From Sphaerosporella brunnea (lineage: Eukaryota; Ascomycota; Pezizomycetes; Pezizales; Pyronemataceae), in the NCBI GenBank assembly GCA_008704415.1, contig VXIS01000032.1:1-64000 (forward strand): DNA of 64,000 nucleotides, in the 5' to 3' direction. The notes under the pieces are model-generated. The model saw nothing but the letters and a program-made list of their open reading frames with translations, ran no database searches and had not been told where the DNA came from. Below, one piece after another: positions 36,482-46,649 of this stretch; the stretch's first letter is position 1, and the number at the start of each line of letters is the position of its first letter. The position numbers and the translations under genes were made by a program.

Positions 36482-37207
36482 ATGTCCACCGCCGTCGCCG
36501 CCGCCGACAACTCCCCCCCGCCCATCAAAGTGGACCGCACACGCACGACTCCCTTCCTCCTGAACCTCTACTACCGACAAGGCGGCTTCCACCGGCTCGA
36601 CGACTTCCGCTCGCACTCGCAGCCGCGCGAGCACATACAGATCTACACGTGGCGCGACTGCACGTTGCACGAGCTGTCGATCCTGCTCTCGGACGCGCTG
36701 CCGGCGATATGTCCGCCGCGGTCGCGGTGCGGGTTCCGGCTGATATACGCCGACACGCGGTACGGCAACGCGCGGTACACGAGCAAGGACCTTGGCGCGG
36801 TGGTGCCGAGCGGGGACGTGACGCTGGACCAGGTGGCGAAGAAGACGCTGAACGAGGTCTCGTTTGTGGTCGGCGACTGGATCGACGTCGCCGTGTACCC
36901 TGAGGGCCATGGCGGCGTTAGCACTGGCAGAGCGGGCTTTGTGGGGAGAGGCCCCGCCACCGCCGCCGCCGCCGCTGCCGCCCAGGCGCAGAGGGAGAAT
37001 GGGTTTGGCGCTGGTAGTGGCTTCAAGGTTAGGGGCGCTGCGAGGGGCGGGTTTGATAATAGAGGTGGCGTCCCCGCCGGGGAGTGGAGGAGGGGTGAGA
37101 AGGTCGAGGACTCGTTCGAGCGTGGTGCTCCGATGGGACGTGGTGGTGGTGGTGGTGGCGGCGGTGGTGGCGCGTTCCGTAGGGGCGGCAGGAGATACCG
37201 CGATTAG
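36482..37207 (+). CDS. SAP18 family protein with RGG-rich tail
   Basis: Single exon, 241 residues. Residues about 17-140 show the SAP18 ubiquitin-like fold: KVDRTRTTPFLLNLYY, HIQIYTWRDCTLHELSILL, RCGFRLIYADTRYG and SFVVGDWIDVAVYP. SAP18 is a subunit of the Sin3 histone deacetylase complex and of the ASAP/PSAP RNA-processing complexes. After residue 150 the protein is Gly/Ala/Arg-rich with RGG and a run of 11 glycines, probably RNA-binding and disordered. The coding sequence is markedly GC-rich. Confidence 0.93.
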   Translation: MSTAVAAADNSPPPIKVDRTRTTPFLLNLYYRQGGFHRLDDFRSHSQPREHIQIYTWRDCTLHELSILLSDALPAICPPRSRCGFRLIYADTRYGNARYTSKDLGAVVPSGDVTLDQVAKKTLNEVSFVVGDWIDVAVYPEGHGGVSTGRAGFVGRGPATAAAAAAAQAQRENGFGAGSGFKVRGAARGGFDNRGGVPAGEWRRGEKVEDSFERGAPMGRGGGGGGGGGGAFRRGGRRYRD

Positions 37208-37558
37208 GCATCCGGGAAGCTCCTGAACAAGTGGAGGTGAAGATCTTCATCATTATCCTTCTTGCTTTGCGGCGAGAAAGATGTCACGGAACCCGGCAGG
37301 CATAATCAATCAGATGGAAGACAGGCGTGTCTTCTTTGCTTTCCTTCCATTCCTCTGTCTGTCTATCTCTCTCGTTGGTTACGGTGTACATTAGCAGGCG
37401 ATTGTGTTTTTTTTTTTCATTCACAAGTACAATTGAATATTACAAGCTTTTTTTTCTCTCTGCCTGTCTGTGCGTGCGCGCGCGCGGTTTCTATTCACAT
37501 ATCATGGTGGTCACCACAACGGCATGATACAAAAAAAAAACCACCACTTCCTCCCTCG
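37208..37558. other. Convergent intergenic region
   Basis: This is 3' flank of both neighbours, with T runs and a GCGCGCGC stretch near 37477. No gene is seen. Confidence 0.6.
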
Positions 37559-37966
37559 CTAATACTCGCTCACCGAATCGCCACGCCTCTTTCCGCGAAA
37601 CTCAAACTTTCCCTGGTTGTTTTTTTTTTTATATCAGCCTCCTCTCCCTTCCCTGTGGGGGGGCTGCAACGAACCTCGGTCGCATACGCGACGTAGCCGA
37701 GCAGCGCAGGAACCGCAATCACGTAGATGAAATTGAGCTTGGCGGTGCGCGGCGTCCAGCGGAAGTAGCGGAAGCGGTTTGTGTTGAGGTCTGTTGGGTG
37801 GTTGTTAGGTGAGGCGGAGCAAGCAGCGCGGGAGCGGGGGGGGGGGGGAACGCACTGCTGTATTTTATGATTGCGGGGTCCTCGTGGAGGACTGTGTCGG
37901 AGGTTAGCGAGGAGAGGAGAAGAGGGGGGAGGGAGCGGACTTGCCGTGGTTGTGGTTGCCGGCCAT
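37559..37966 (-). CDS. Complex I accessory subunit, NDUFB4/B15-like
   Basis: Four small exons: 37945-37966, 37856-37891, 37675-37790 and 37559-37612; 75 residues. The product reads MAGNHNHVLHEDPAIIKYS, then NTNRFRYFRWTPRTAKLNF, a membrane segment (IYVIAVPALLGYVAYAT) and GKFEFRGKRRGDSVSEY. The pattern DPAxxKY..NRxxYFRxTxRTA..TM..GKxxxRxKRRGD matches the fungal NADH:ubiquinone oxidoreductase beta-subcomplex subunit 4 family. Only a GC-AG first intron (donor G|GCAAGT, acceptor CACAG) restores the frame, and exons 1 and 2 are 22 and 36 bp. The other introns use GTGCGT and GTTCGT donors. The subunit sits in the mitochondrial inner membrane. No single open frame longer than 50 codons reveals this gene. 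Confidence 0.82.
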
Positions 37967-39031
37967 GGTGCTGCTGGGAGGTGGGGATGGAGAGGCTGGT
38001 TGTTGAGCGCTGTGGTTGAGGGGTGAGGTTACCCGCCGGTGATATGGAGAAGTTACAATCCGGGTTCGGGATGGATTCGTTTTCATGACTTTTTTTAGTG
38101 GCTTAGTCAACGCAATTTTTTGCCTTTCGTCATGAAGTGGCTGTCGGAGAAGGGGATTTGCTGTGATCTTATGTTTCTGCTGATCAAAAAAATAAAGGAA
38201 ACCAACTGCCGCACCAGCCGCACCAGATATCACTCTCTATCTTCTGGCCCAACTAATCGCGGTCCCAACGAATCCGCAACTTCCCTACACACTCTCAATC
38301 ACGGAACTCCACGCTCCACCAGACGCACACTCTATCCAGGCGCTCGGAAAATCCCGTATGCTCTCCCTCAACAGGGGAGTGCTTGCCGGACCCGGGCTGA
38401 TAATCGACCCATGCCTGAGAGAGCCGATGAAATGGAGTGGTTGCAATTGGGATATTGTTACTCTAGCCTAGATGGAGGGGAGAGGGCTGGTGGTCATGAT
38501 GCAGCGAAGGAGGGGGCTAGAGCTTTTGGCGGACCGGCGCTCGATGTTGTTATGTCGCTCCCGTTGATTAAGGCCAGAGGGGTTTACGAGGCCCGAAGGT
38601 TTGGTAGGTTGACTGTGGGTTCTTACATTTCTCTGGGGGTTTGGTGATAGCGTGGCCAATAGCAGGGAAGGAGGAGGAGGGAGAGGAGCGGTGGTGGTGG
38701 TGCGTGATTCATCAAGCTGTGTCTCTCTTTTATATGCCCATGGCCGAGCTGCTTTTGTGAACAGCAAGCGGACGAACAGTGTCTCTGGCCAGGCCATGAG
38801 TTTAGTTAGATATGTGCAGTTTCATATGTTACATCTGCACTTACTACAAGTCTGACATTAAGCAAAACAAACCTTGAACTCGAACCAACAAGTCTTCTCG
38901 ACCCGTACTCAACCAAACACACGAGCTCAGTTCGAGATGAAACTTATCTCGAGTGTCCATATAACGCCATTCCTAACCCCTCCGTCCTTTCCCTCCCATC
39001 TCCAGCCAAAACACACTCACACTCACTCACA
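37967..39031. other. Intergenic region
   Basis: It holds promoters of the complex I gene (left) and the minisatellite gene (right). Open frames on both strands near 38120-38800 lack ATG contexts or recognisable domains. No repeats stand out. Confidence 0.55.
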
Positions 39032-39679
39032 ATGAGCGATCCCACACGAAGACCCGGCGCCCCGCCAACCATGCGCTTCGTCCGCCCCGACGGCACAGTG
39101 GAGATTATCGAACTCCCGCCGCCGCCGCCATCCCGCTTCCCCGCACCGCAGATGCGGCCATTCCCGCCGTACCCGGAGGACGACAACGCTGAGATCCAGA
39201 TCGTTGATGCCGTTCACCCCGATGAGCAGCCGTTCCAGCCACACCCCGTGTATGCGCACGCGCCGCCGGGATATTATCCGTATCAACAGCCGCCGCCGCC
39301 GCCGCAGCAGCAAGGGTATCCGCCTAGCTCTAGTTCTGGGGGAAGTGCTGGGAGGCGGCAGCAGCAGCAGCCGGAGGTAGAGTATGTGTATTTCGACGAA
39401 GCTGAGGAACGGAGGTTGCAGGGCTCGGATGGTGGATCTGGTGGGTCTCGGTATGGTGGCTCTGGTGGGTCGCAGTCTGGATCTGGTGGTTCCCAATACA
39501 GCAGATCTAGTGGGTCCCAGTCTGGATCCGGTGGTTCCCGGTATGGTGGATCTGGTGGGTCCCGGTCTGGATCTGGTGGTTCCCAATACAGCAGATCTAG
39601 TGGATCCCAGTCGGGATCTGGTGGTTCCCAATACAGCAGATCTAGTGGGTCCCGGTATGGATCTGGTGGTTCCCGGTAA
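39032..39679 (+). CDS. Low-complexity protein with 15-residue Gly/Ser repeats
   Basis: Single exon, 215 residues, with a CACTCACTCACA leader before the ATG. Residues 1-75 are Pro-rich with one conserved-looking block, TMRFVRPDGTVEIIELPPPP. A PQ-rich segment and the acidic VEYVYFDEAEERRL follow. From about residue 135 to the end come five 15-residue units, such as GSGGSQYSRSSGSQS and GSGGSRYGGSGGSRS, plus a partial unit, ending directly at the stop. I do not recognise a family. The tail is certainly disordered and could serve as an elastic or condensate-forming segment. Start and strand are supported by the coherent N-terminus. Confidence 0.7.
   Translation: MSDPTRRPGAPPTMRFVRPDGTVEIIELPPPPPSRFPAPQMRPFPPYPEDDNAEIQIVDAVHPDEQPFQPHPVYAHAPPGYYPYQQPPPPPQQQGYPPSSSSGGSAGRRQQQQPEVEYVYFDEAEERRLQGSDGGSGGSRYGGSGGSQSGSGGSQYSRSSGSQSGSGGSRYGGSGGSRSGSGGSQYSRSSGSQSGSGGSQYSRSSGSRYGSGGSR
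39434..39676 (+). repeat. Coding minisatellite, 45-bp unit, 5.4 copies
   Basis: Units at 39434, 39479, 39524, 39569 and 39614 plus an 18-bp partial unit keep the reading frame. Two unit types alternate (SRYGGSGG and SQYSRSSG cores), and units 2 and 4 encode identical residues. Confidence 0.9.
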
Positions 39680-40573
39680 CCACAACAGCAGTGTCCACGG
39701 ACGGCGCAACTGGTGGAGCGTTGTGTGGAGGATTTGAGTTGATGGCACCGGCTGTGGGAGAGAGTGTGTGTGGTGAATTGTGAGTGGTGAATAGATTTAA
39801 TTACAATGCGTTTGCTCTCTGAAATTCTCATATATGCATAGTTTTGTATCCAGCGACGGGGGATCAACCTGCACCTTATTATTACGGCAATCCGGAGAAA
39901 CACAGCCGGCTAGAGTTGGCTTCGGTCAAGCAAATATTCCGATGGCCAGACCATGCTTGAATCGCCTCGGGTCGTTTGTATTTGCCTTTGAAGGCCTTTG
40001 ACCTCTACATGGTTCAACAGTCCTATGGTGTGAGCTTTTCAACCACCCTTACAAACACCAGGTGGTAGGATCGACTGGGGATGAATAAACTTCTTTGAAT
40101 GTGAGAGCATTTCTGCTGTTTTATGAGGTCTCTCACTTATATGGTGACTATAGGCAGTCAATCTTTTAACTCTTCCGCGAGGATTTAGCGCATGTGTTTG
40201 AATATGACGTTTACTTGTCTATGGGTGTGGAACACAATCTTTCAATGGGCTTCAAAGTTTGGGATTTTATAATCGGGGAGTAATCATAAATTCATAATAG
40301 ATATTCGATATGGCACTTCAAATGTCCTGGCTCGGAGGCAGCTTTTCTATGTTAGCTTCAGACCTCACAGTTCCTGGCTGTCCATTTTGGCCTCTTGAAC
40401 CCCAAATGCCTCCATCTTCTTCCCAGCACCAACCAGCACAGCACCATGTCTCAGGGGTCTCGGCGCCTGGCAAGACCCCCCGAACGTGTAACGGCCGAGT
40501 CGTCGACGTGACGGACTTACACAAAGGGCAAAACAACCAGTCACAAAAACGTACTTTTATCCAATACATGGCT
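39680..40573. other. Convergent intergenic region
   Basis: 3' flanks of both neighbours. No gene or clear repeat is seen. Confidence 0.6.
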
Positions 40574-41758
40574 TCACCAGTAGACCTCTCCACGCATCAA
40601 TCTCCGTGCTGTCCGCTCAATCGCTACGCTCTCCACACGATTGCCCTCAAAACGGGCCTTGATGCCAACCTCACCCCCCGGAATCTCCAAATTGACCGCG
40701 ACAAGTTCATCACCAATTTTCCCTGCCATCTCTTGAACAACACTTCCTTTCACACCCGCCGCAGCTGCAACACATAGCGCCACCGTGGATGGAATGGCCT
40801 TGTGTAGCTTGCCCATACTCAGTGCCTTTGCCGCCAAGTCACAACCTTCTTGGCTCGGTGGGGCGACCAGGCAGATCTTTGGTTGTGCCTGCATTTTGGG
40901 GTCGAGCCCCATCAGCACAGCAGCCTTTGTGCGGATCTCTTCGAGTATGGGAAAGATATTTTGGGGCCAGTCTTTCTTCCGGAACTCATCGATGCTAGAG
41001 AAGATACTCTCGGCCTTCACAAAGACGGTGGGGTTGGTAGCATCGACACAAGACACCTCCACTGTATTTCCATCCTCGAGGGTAACCTTGTCACGCATGT
41101 TCCCGGTCGGAAGCAATTTCCCCGTCTTTGCTCCTGCGGGCTCCAAAAACTCCAGCAAAATCCTACTACCCTTGCCAGAAACGCCAGCAATGGCAATCTC
41201 CGGCGTTGTCAACATAGGCAAGCCAGTTTCTCGCTCCACCGCGAATTGCGTGCGGATCCTCTTTCCGGTATTCGTGTTCAGCAAGTTTAGGGTGGCCTTT
41301 CCGCGGTTCAAGTTAGGCTCACCGGGGAACATCCCGAGGCTGGGGATGCGGCAAAGCTTCTCGTCGAGGGCAAACACGCCGATTGCCGTAGTGAGATTGC
41401 CGCAGTTGCCCGAGAAATCGAGGATCCCGTCTTCGATACCGACTTGTACGAAGGTGTACTCAACGTCCACAGATTTGGCTGGCTTTTCCGGAAGCCCTAC
41501 TACGCAGATTTTAGAGAGACTACTGATGCCCCCGCCCATTCCATTCAGTTGTCGCCCATGAGGATCAGGCGAGCCCATGATCCCCCGGAAGATCGGGCCC
41601 CAGTCCGACTGAGACTCAGGCAAGTGCTTGCGGTTTATAAAGATTCCCTTGGAAGTGCCGCCGCGAATGAAAGTTGCTGGTAGTGGATTCGGCACGGTAA
41701 AGGCTCGTGCCAGACGCGGGGTGCGGGGGAGATGTCTAAGGAAGTTGGAGTTGTGCAT
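40574..41758 (-). CDS. PrpF/methylitaconate isomerase family protein
   Basis: Single exon, 394 residues. After a basic, presequence-like N-terminus (MHNSNFLRHLPRTPRLARAF) the PrpF fold begins with LPATFIRGGTSKGIFI, then GSPDPHGRQLNGMGGGISSLSK, the DFSGNCGNLTTAIGVFA active-site strand with its conserved Cys, and near the end SVVQEMAGKIGDELVAVN..IPGGEVGIKARF. The family isomerises cis/trans-2-methylaconitate in propionate breakdown or acts on 3-methylitaconate, 4-oxalomesaconate and related diacids; which substrate applies here cannot be told. No other methylcitrate-cycle gene lies in the window. Length fits the family. Confidence 0.92.
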   Translation of the reverse strand: MHNSNFLRHLPRTPRLARAFTVPNPLPATFIRGGTSKGIFINRKHLPESQSDWGPIFRGIMGSPDPHGRQLNGMGGGISSLSKICVVGLPEKPAKSVDVEYTFVQVGIEDGILDFSGNCGNLTTAIGVFALDEKLCRIPSLGMFPGEPNLNRGKATLNLLNTNTGKRIRTQFAVERETGLPMLTTPEIAIAGVSGKGSRILLEFLEPAGAKTGKLLPTGNMRDKVTLEDGNTVEVSCVDATNPTVFVKAESIFSSIDEFRKKDWPQNIFPILEEIRTKAAVLMGLDPKMQAQPKICLVAPPSQEGCDLAAKALSMGKLHKAIPSTVALCVAAAAGVKGSVVQEMAGKIGDELVAVNLEIPGGEVGIKARFEGNRVESVAIERTARRLMRGEVYW

Positions 41759-42516
41759 GGCGCCGGTCTAACGGAACAACGGATGGCAGGAAGTGAGTAG
41801 GAATTATCAAAAAATGTTTGGTATTGCCTTTCGAGATTTCGGCGGGGTTTTATTTGTTGCTTGGTATGGAGCGAGTCTTGCTGTGGTTCCACAAGCAGCT
41901 CTGTCTCCCTGTCGACATCTTCGCTGTGGCTTTTATACCCTCCTTAATAATGGTACTATCCCCGCTGATTGAGAAACCCTGTAGTTTTCCAATTCTCGCT
42001 TCCTTACCCGATGTGAGATATTGGTGAAAAACCGCCAAGCCAGGTTAAGAACACGTAATAACTGATTAACGTATGCGAGATATCAGACCAAAAAGTCGTT
42101 CGCGACCAAAAATCGCTATACAGACTCCAAACCATGCATCTTCATATATGTGACCTCACTGTAGCAGTTCTTTGCTAGAGGCCGGTTAGATAGCTATAGC
42201 CTCCTCAGGCCATTACGGGTATTCAGGACAACAGAGGGCACACGGGTTGGATGGAGACGGGTTTGAGCAGCCTTGTCCTTTGAGCTGGAGACAGAGGCCC
42301 AGTAAGGCTCCCTAGGGTGCCTCAAGGCCACCCTAGGGCGAGATGACAGCGCTGCTGTTGGTGCTGTTGGCGCAGTCAGGAGGGGATGCTGGCTGGGGAC
42401 CAGGAGCTCAAAGCGGGTCTGAGTTGTACGGGGAGTTACTGGGACAGCTGGGAGGGCCACAAGAATGTTGGGGGGCGGCGGTTGGGATTTCCTCCGGCGA
42501 TAGGTGCTTTCATCTT

Positions 42517-42801
42517 TTTTTTCCTCCGCTTCCTTCATCGCCACTAGGGCCTCCGCACCTGCGAGTACTCACGCTGTGCTGACCGCCCAAGTATCTTTCT
42601 TCACATCCTTTGCCACCTTGATCTCTTCTGTCAACCGCTGCATCTCAATGTTGACGACGTTGTTGTTGGTGAGGCTGTATTCCACAGCGAGAGCGAAGCG
42701 AATGACGAGGTTGCCAATTTCCCCTTTAAAAGCAGTCTTGACAAAATTCAGTGCTTGTGTGGGTTACGCCCTAGTGGCGATGAAGGAAGCGGAGGAAAAA
42801 A
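42517..42801. repeat. 285-bp structure with perfect 34-bp inverted repeats
   Basis: Arms at 42517-42550 and 42768-42801 are exact reverse complements and include CCTCCGCTTCCTTCATCGCC. The 217-bp spacer encodes on the minus strand a helical stretch (NIEMQRLTEEIKVAKDVKKD), and the left arm extends it with AMKEAEEKKDE after a stop. It looks like a rearranged piece of a coding repeat, perhaps a transposon coiled-coil protein. No target duplication was identified. Confidence 0.6.
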
Positions 42802-43147
42802 GGATGCAGTTGGGTGGCCGCATTTGACCCATGAGATAGCATAAATAAGGGGGCAGACAGGATAAGGGTGGGGACGACTAGGGAGTCTGTCATGATCGGT
42901 CGCGGTCGAATACAGACATTAAACTTGATTACAAACAAACAAACGTTGTTAACACAAGGGATCACTCGGGATCGGATACCGAATAACCCATCAACCAGAC
43001 TTATCTCTCAAGCCCTTGCAAATAGGTTCACCGCGGACGGTTCTCTATGATCTCTGGAGTAGCTTCAGGTAATAGAGCGGCGCATTTCCAGTGTTCCCTC
43101 TTCTCTAGGAGCACAATCATCGATATCTGGGAGCACTTACCTATCTA

Positions 43148-43398
43148 CAGTGTTCCTAATAGCCGGCCCAAAAAGCCCGGCTGTCTCTCCACGACGGGCT
43201 GGCTGCCGGGCTGCCAAGCACTTTCGAACCTGTCATGCAACCATCAGTTTGACCTAGTTACGTCGTAAACTGAAGAGTGTTTCTGTGTAGCTGTTGCTCC
43301 GTTCCCCATAGCGCATGATCACTGCATCCGCCCGACGTGGGCCGCAGCCCAAATAGCCCGCCCGTCTTTTCGATCAGGGCTGGCTATTAGGAACACTG
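43148..43398. mobile_element. Non-autonomous hAT element (MITE) with 8-bp target duplication
   Basis: The 251-bp element starts CAGTGTTCCTAATAGCC and ends with its reverse complement GGCTATTAGGAACACTG. The terminal inverted repeats extend to 22 bp with one mismatch. It is flanked on both sides by the identical octamer CCTATCTA (43140-43147 and 43399-43406). An 8-bp target duplication and CAG-starting inverted repeats are hallmarks of the hAT superfamily. There is no transposase frame inside. The interior is GC-rich and repeats AGCCCGGC/GGGCTGGC words. Confidence 0.9.
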
Positions 43399-46226
43399 CC
43401 TATCTATACCATTCTATCCATTTGACTACTCGACATTGCTGAATGGAATGGAGGGGAAGAAGTCTTCCCATCCCTATATTCCCTTCCCGCCCCCGTCTCC
43501 GCCCTCATTTTGCCCTCACCACCAGAGCAACAGGCCGATCATGATAAATAAGTAGCTTCCAACTCGTCAGCGACTCCACCGACAACGCCGCTGGCCGACT
43601 AAACATCTACAACGTATAGACCCTCCCCACCAGACTCCGCCACAACCTGGTTCACCAAGCCCGCACGGGACGTAGTAGCCACGATCGTTCTCCTGGACGA
43701 GTCTAAGCGGGCGGTTGCAATAAGGAACCAGAAGTCCCTTCACCCGTTCCTATGGGGATTTGGCGAGGGTGCAGTTGAAGGGACTTTCGACTGGGGAAAT
43801 TCGGGGTACTATCGGATGGGAGAGCTGGCTGTCCGCGCCGGCTGCGGGACATAGGACACCGCAATTGAGTAGACCAAGGCTCGGACGAAATTTCATTCAC
43901 CGTAAGTGTGCAGAATCGGGTGGGTTGAGGCTTAGCGAGTGCCACAAGGAGCGTTTTCAACCCAAGCAAACTTTGAAGCCCAGAAGCACAATGGCGAAGG
44001 TTCTCCTATAGGTCACCTTCATCAGGTCCGAATAAACGAAGCCAACATCAATCTCAGACCAGACCGAATCTTCCCCACAGCTGTCCTCGCCTTGACTGTT
44101 CATTATATATCCACCATGTACACTATTTTTTTTTTTTTTTTTTTGTTTTAATCATGCTGTATTCGGCCGCTTGCGCCCATGACATACGGGGAGAGAAACA
44201 GACTACCCTTGGGCTCGTCGAGCCCACAGACGGGCGTGTCTGAAGGAAATGTACTGAGGGAAGAGACACAAGGGAAGAGACAAAGAAAAGAAAAGATAAA
44301 GGGAGAGACAAAAGAGAATCGTGAATACACTCTGAAGGTCATTACATCTTCGGCCCTTCTGGCCATGCTCCGGCTTTGGTACGCTCTAGGAAACACAGCA
44401 TAGCTGCCGTGCAGCGCTCATCTGCCATAATGACCTTTATGGGGATGGACGTCCTTTTCCTTCCGCTGCCCTTCTTGCCTTCCTGCTCTGGGGACAGCTC
44501 AAGGCGAACTCCTTCAGATATTTCGACTCCTTATCAAACCGTCTCTGCGTGGAACCGGCGCAGGTTCAAACCCAACCCTTGCAGCTGGTGTGGACGGAAA
44601 CCAAGCTTTTGGATAACCGCATCAGATGCACAATACGCATTTGTGATTTCGCCACGCGTAACCTCGGGCACGAGCAACTGCTGGAGATTGGCACTGTTCG
44701 AGTTAAACCTAGCCCAAGTAACCGGAGAAACAGCTGAAGGGGGTATACAATAATCCGACGTCCTCGGCGTCCATGCTGTCGGGGAGTGTTCGTGGAACAG
44801 CGTGCGGTAAAACAGGTGCGACATGGTTGAGGATGGCGTTTGAGCTTCGATGATATCTGTGCCGATTCAACCTTCTCCGTCTGCACATAGTCTATCACTC
44901 ACGTCAGTATTAGCAATCGATCCATCCAGCATCCAGCACCGGCGCGACAGTTGAAAACCAACCACTCATCATGTCAACCTCTCTCATTCAGCGCCAGGCC
45001 TGCCGAATCCGATGATAAATGGCGATGGCCAGTTTTGTCGCGACAAGGAACTCAACGAGACTTTTGTTGCGGAGAAAATTGATTCAGGAGTTGCTTTTGC
45101 TTTGCTCGCAAGCCTTGCGCTTCAGCCCTGTCATATGATGTCACTCAATGCCTGACCCGTCAATTCTGACAACTTTGTCTTAGGTATCCGCGACCGATGG
45201 GGAGTGTCTTATTCAATGTAGTATAATTAGATGTCGCTATAGAATCCTCAATACTAATAGCTCTGCCCAAACCTTCTTCAGAGACCATGACCAGATGATT
45301 CTGGCGGCTCGTTGAGCAGTGCTGGCCAGTCCAGCCAGTTACATAGCAATTCTTTTTTCCGTTCCAAGGGTCGAGCTATAGGAAATACATCACCGGTTTC
45401 TTTGTGCAAGAGGTCTGTCTTAGGTTGGATATCTGATCCCTACTCTCAGAATACTGCGTGCAGAACAGGTTTTCGCCGGCGTGGTTTCGCTTGGCCATGT
45501 CATGGTGTCTTTGCGAGAGGATGGATCTACTGCACAGGTTACTCACTATGGGTTGGGAGACGTTGCAGTTACGTCTCTTAACGGTGTGAACGTCGCAACG
45601 TCCTGGATCGCAGTTCAATAGGTAAATGGTAATTGTCATCACAAACACAAAGGCCATGGTCTGAAACTGAATGCCACACTTAGTAAACCAACCTGTCAGC
45701 GGGTCCTCGTCATTGACGATGTGTGGAGATGTAGGGCTGAATATGTATTGTTTCTCTAAGCTATGAAGATATGACACAATAAAAGTTGTGGCGTGCACTC
45801 GCGTGGGGGTTTATACACCTACCTAGGATGACAGGAATCGGCTGCCAGTATGGGACGAGGTGCTCATCACCACATGTTCCAAGGAAGAGTGTATCTCACA
45901 GTTTCCCACGAGCTCAGGTCGTATCCCTCGCCAGACGGTGTTCCCGGCGCTGCAAAGTTTTGCTGGATCTTCACGGTGGGAGAAACATGTGTTGTATGAT
46001 TGGGTGGTGCAAAGCTTGTTTGCACGCGAAATCCGATTCGAACAGCGCCGCTCGGGGCGGACGACGATGCCACGGCATGCTTAGCGTCGGCGCTCAAGCC
46101 TGCCGACCATACGCGACGGAAAATCCTATTGGTCTGTTGTGTGCCGTCCGACGGCTTTGCAAGTCTACATTCTTCATTAACTATATTAGATAAACAATTC
46201 GGCCAAAAAGTCAACTTGTGGAAGGG

Positions 46227-46347
46227 ATACCGTATTATCCCGGTAATAAGGCAATGTGGCTAAGGGACTTTGCCAGGAGGCTGAGTGACTTCCCCACAGA
46301 GCGCAGTGACTTTGCCACATTGCCTTATTACCGGCATGATACGGTAT
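46227..46347. mobile_element. Short foldback element, Tc1/mariner (Fot1)-like MITE
   Basis: Arms of 34 bp at 46227-46260 and 46314-46347 are reverse complements with two mismatches; both contain GGTAATAAGGCAATGTGGC. The outer ends read TACCGTAT / ATACGGTA, so TA dinucleotides flank CCG..CGG termini, as expected for TA-targeting elements. The 53-bp centre contains degenerate copies of the word GTGACTTTGCCACA. There is no coding capacity. Confidence 0.65.
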
Positions 46348-46649
46348 ACGACTCACTATACATGTAGTTATATGAATATCCTTTCTCGCGGGCCTGCCTT
46401 CCTCGTAATTACAAGTTCGGCCCAGTCTGATATTCGCTGATTCTTGTTCAAAGATGTCTCACTTGGAACCCTGTAGCCCAATAACAGATCTTCGGCTGGG
46501 ACACTTGAGGTAGACAGCCGGCCGGAGACTCCGGAGTGATGGCTGGAGGATTTTTTTCTGAAATCGAAGCCACTAGAGTAAGTGGTAGTTATCTACTTGC
46601 CTAAGTAAGGCGCTTTAGAAGTGTATCCACTTTGTTATGTCGGAATGAG

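Noticed and set aside
40785..41561. Plus-strand frame of 258 codons
   Set aside because: Antisense shadow of the PrpF gene, whose minus-strand frame has all family motifs.
44376..44824. Opposed frames of 96-125 codons
   Set aside because: Neither has a recognisable motif or splice pattern; both could be chance in this gap.
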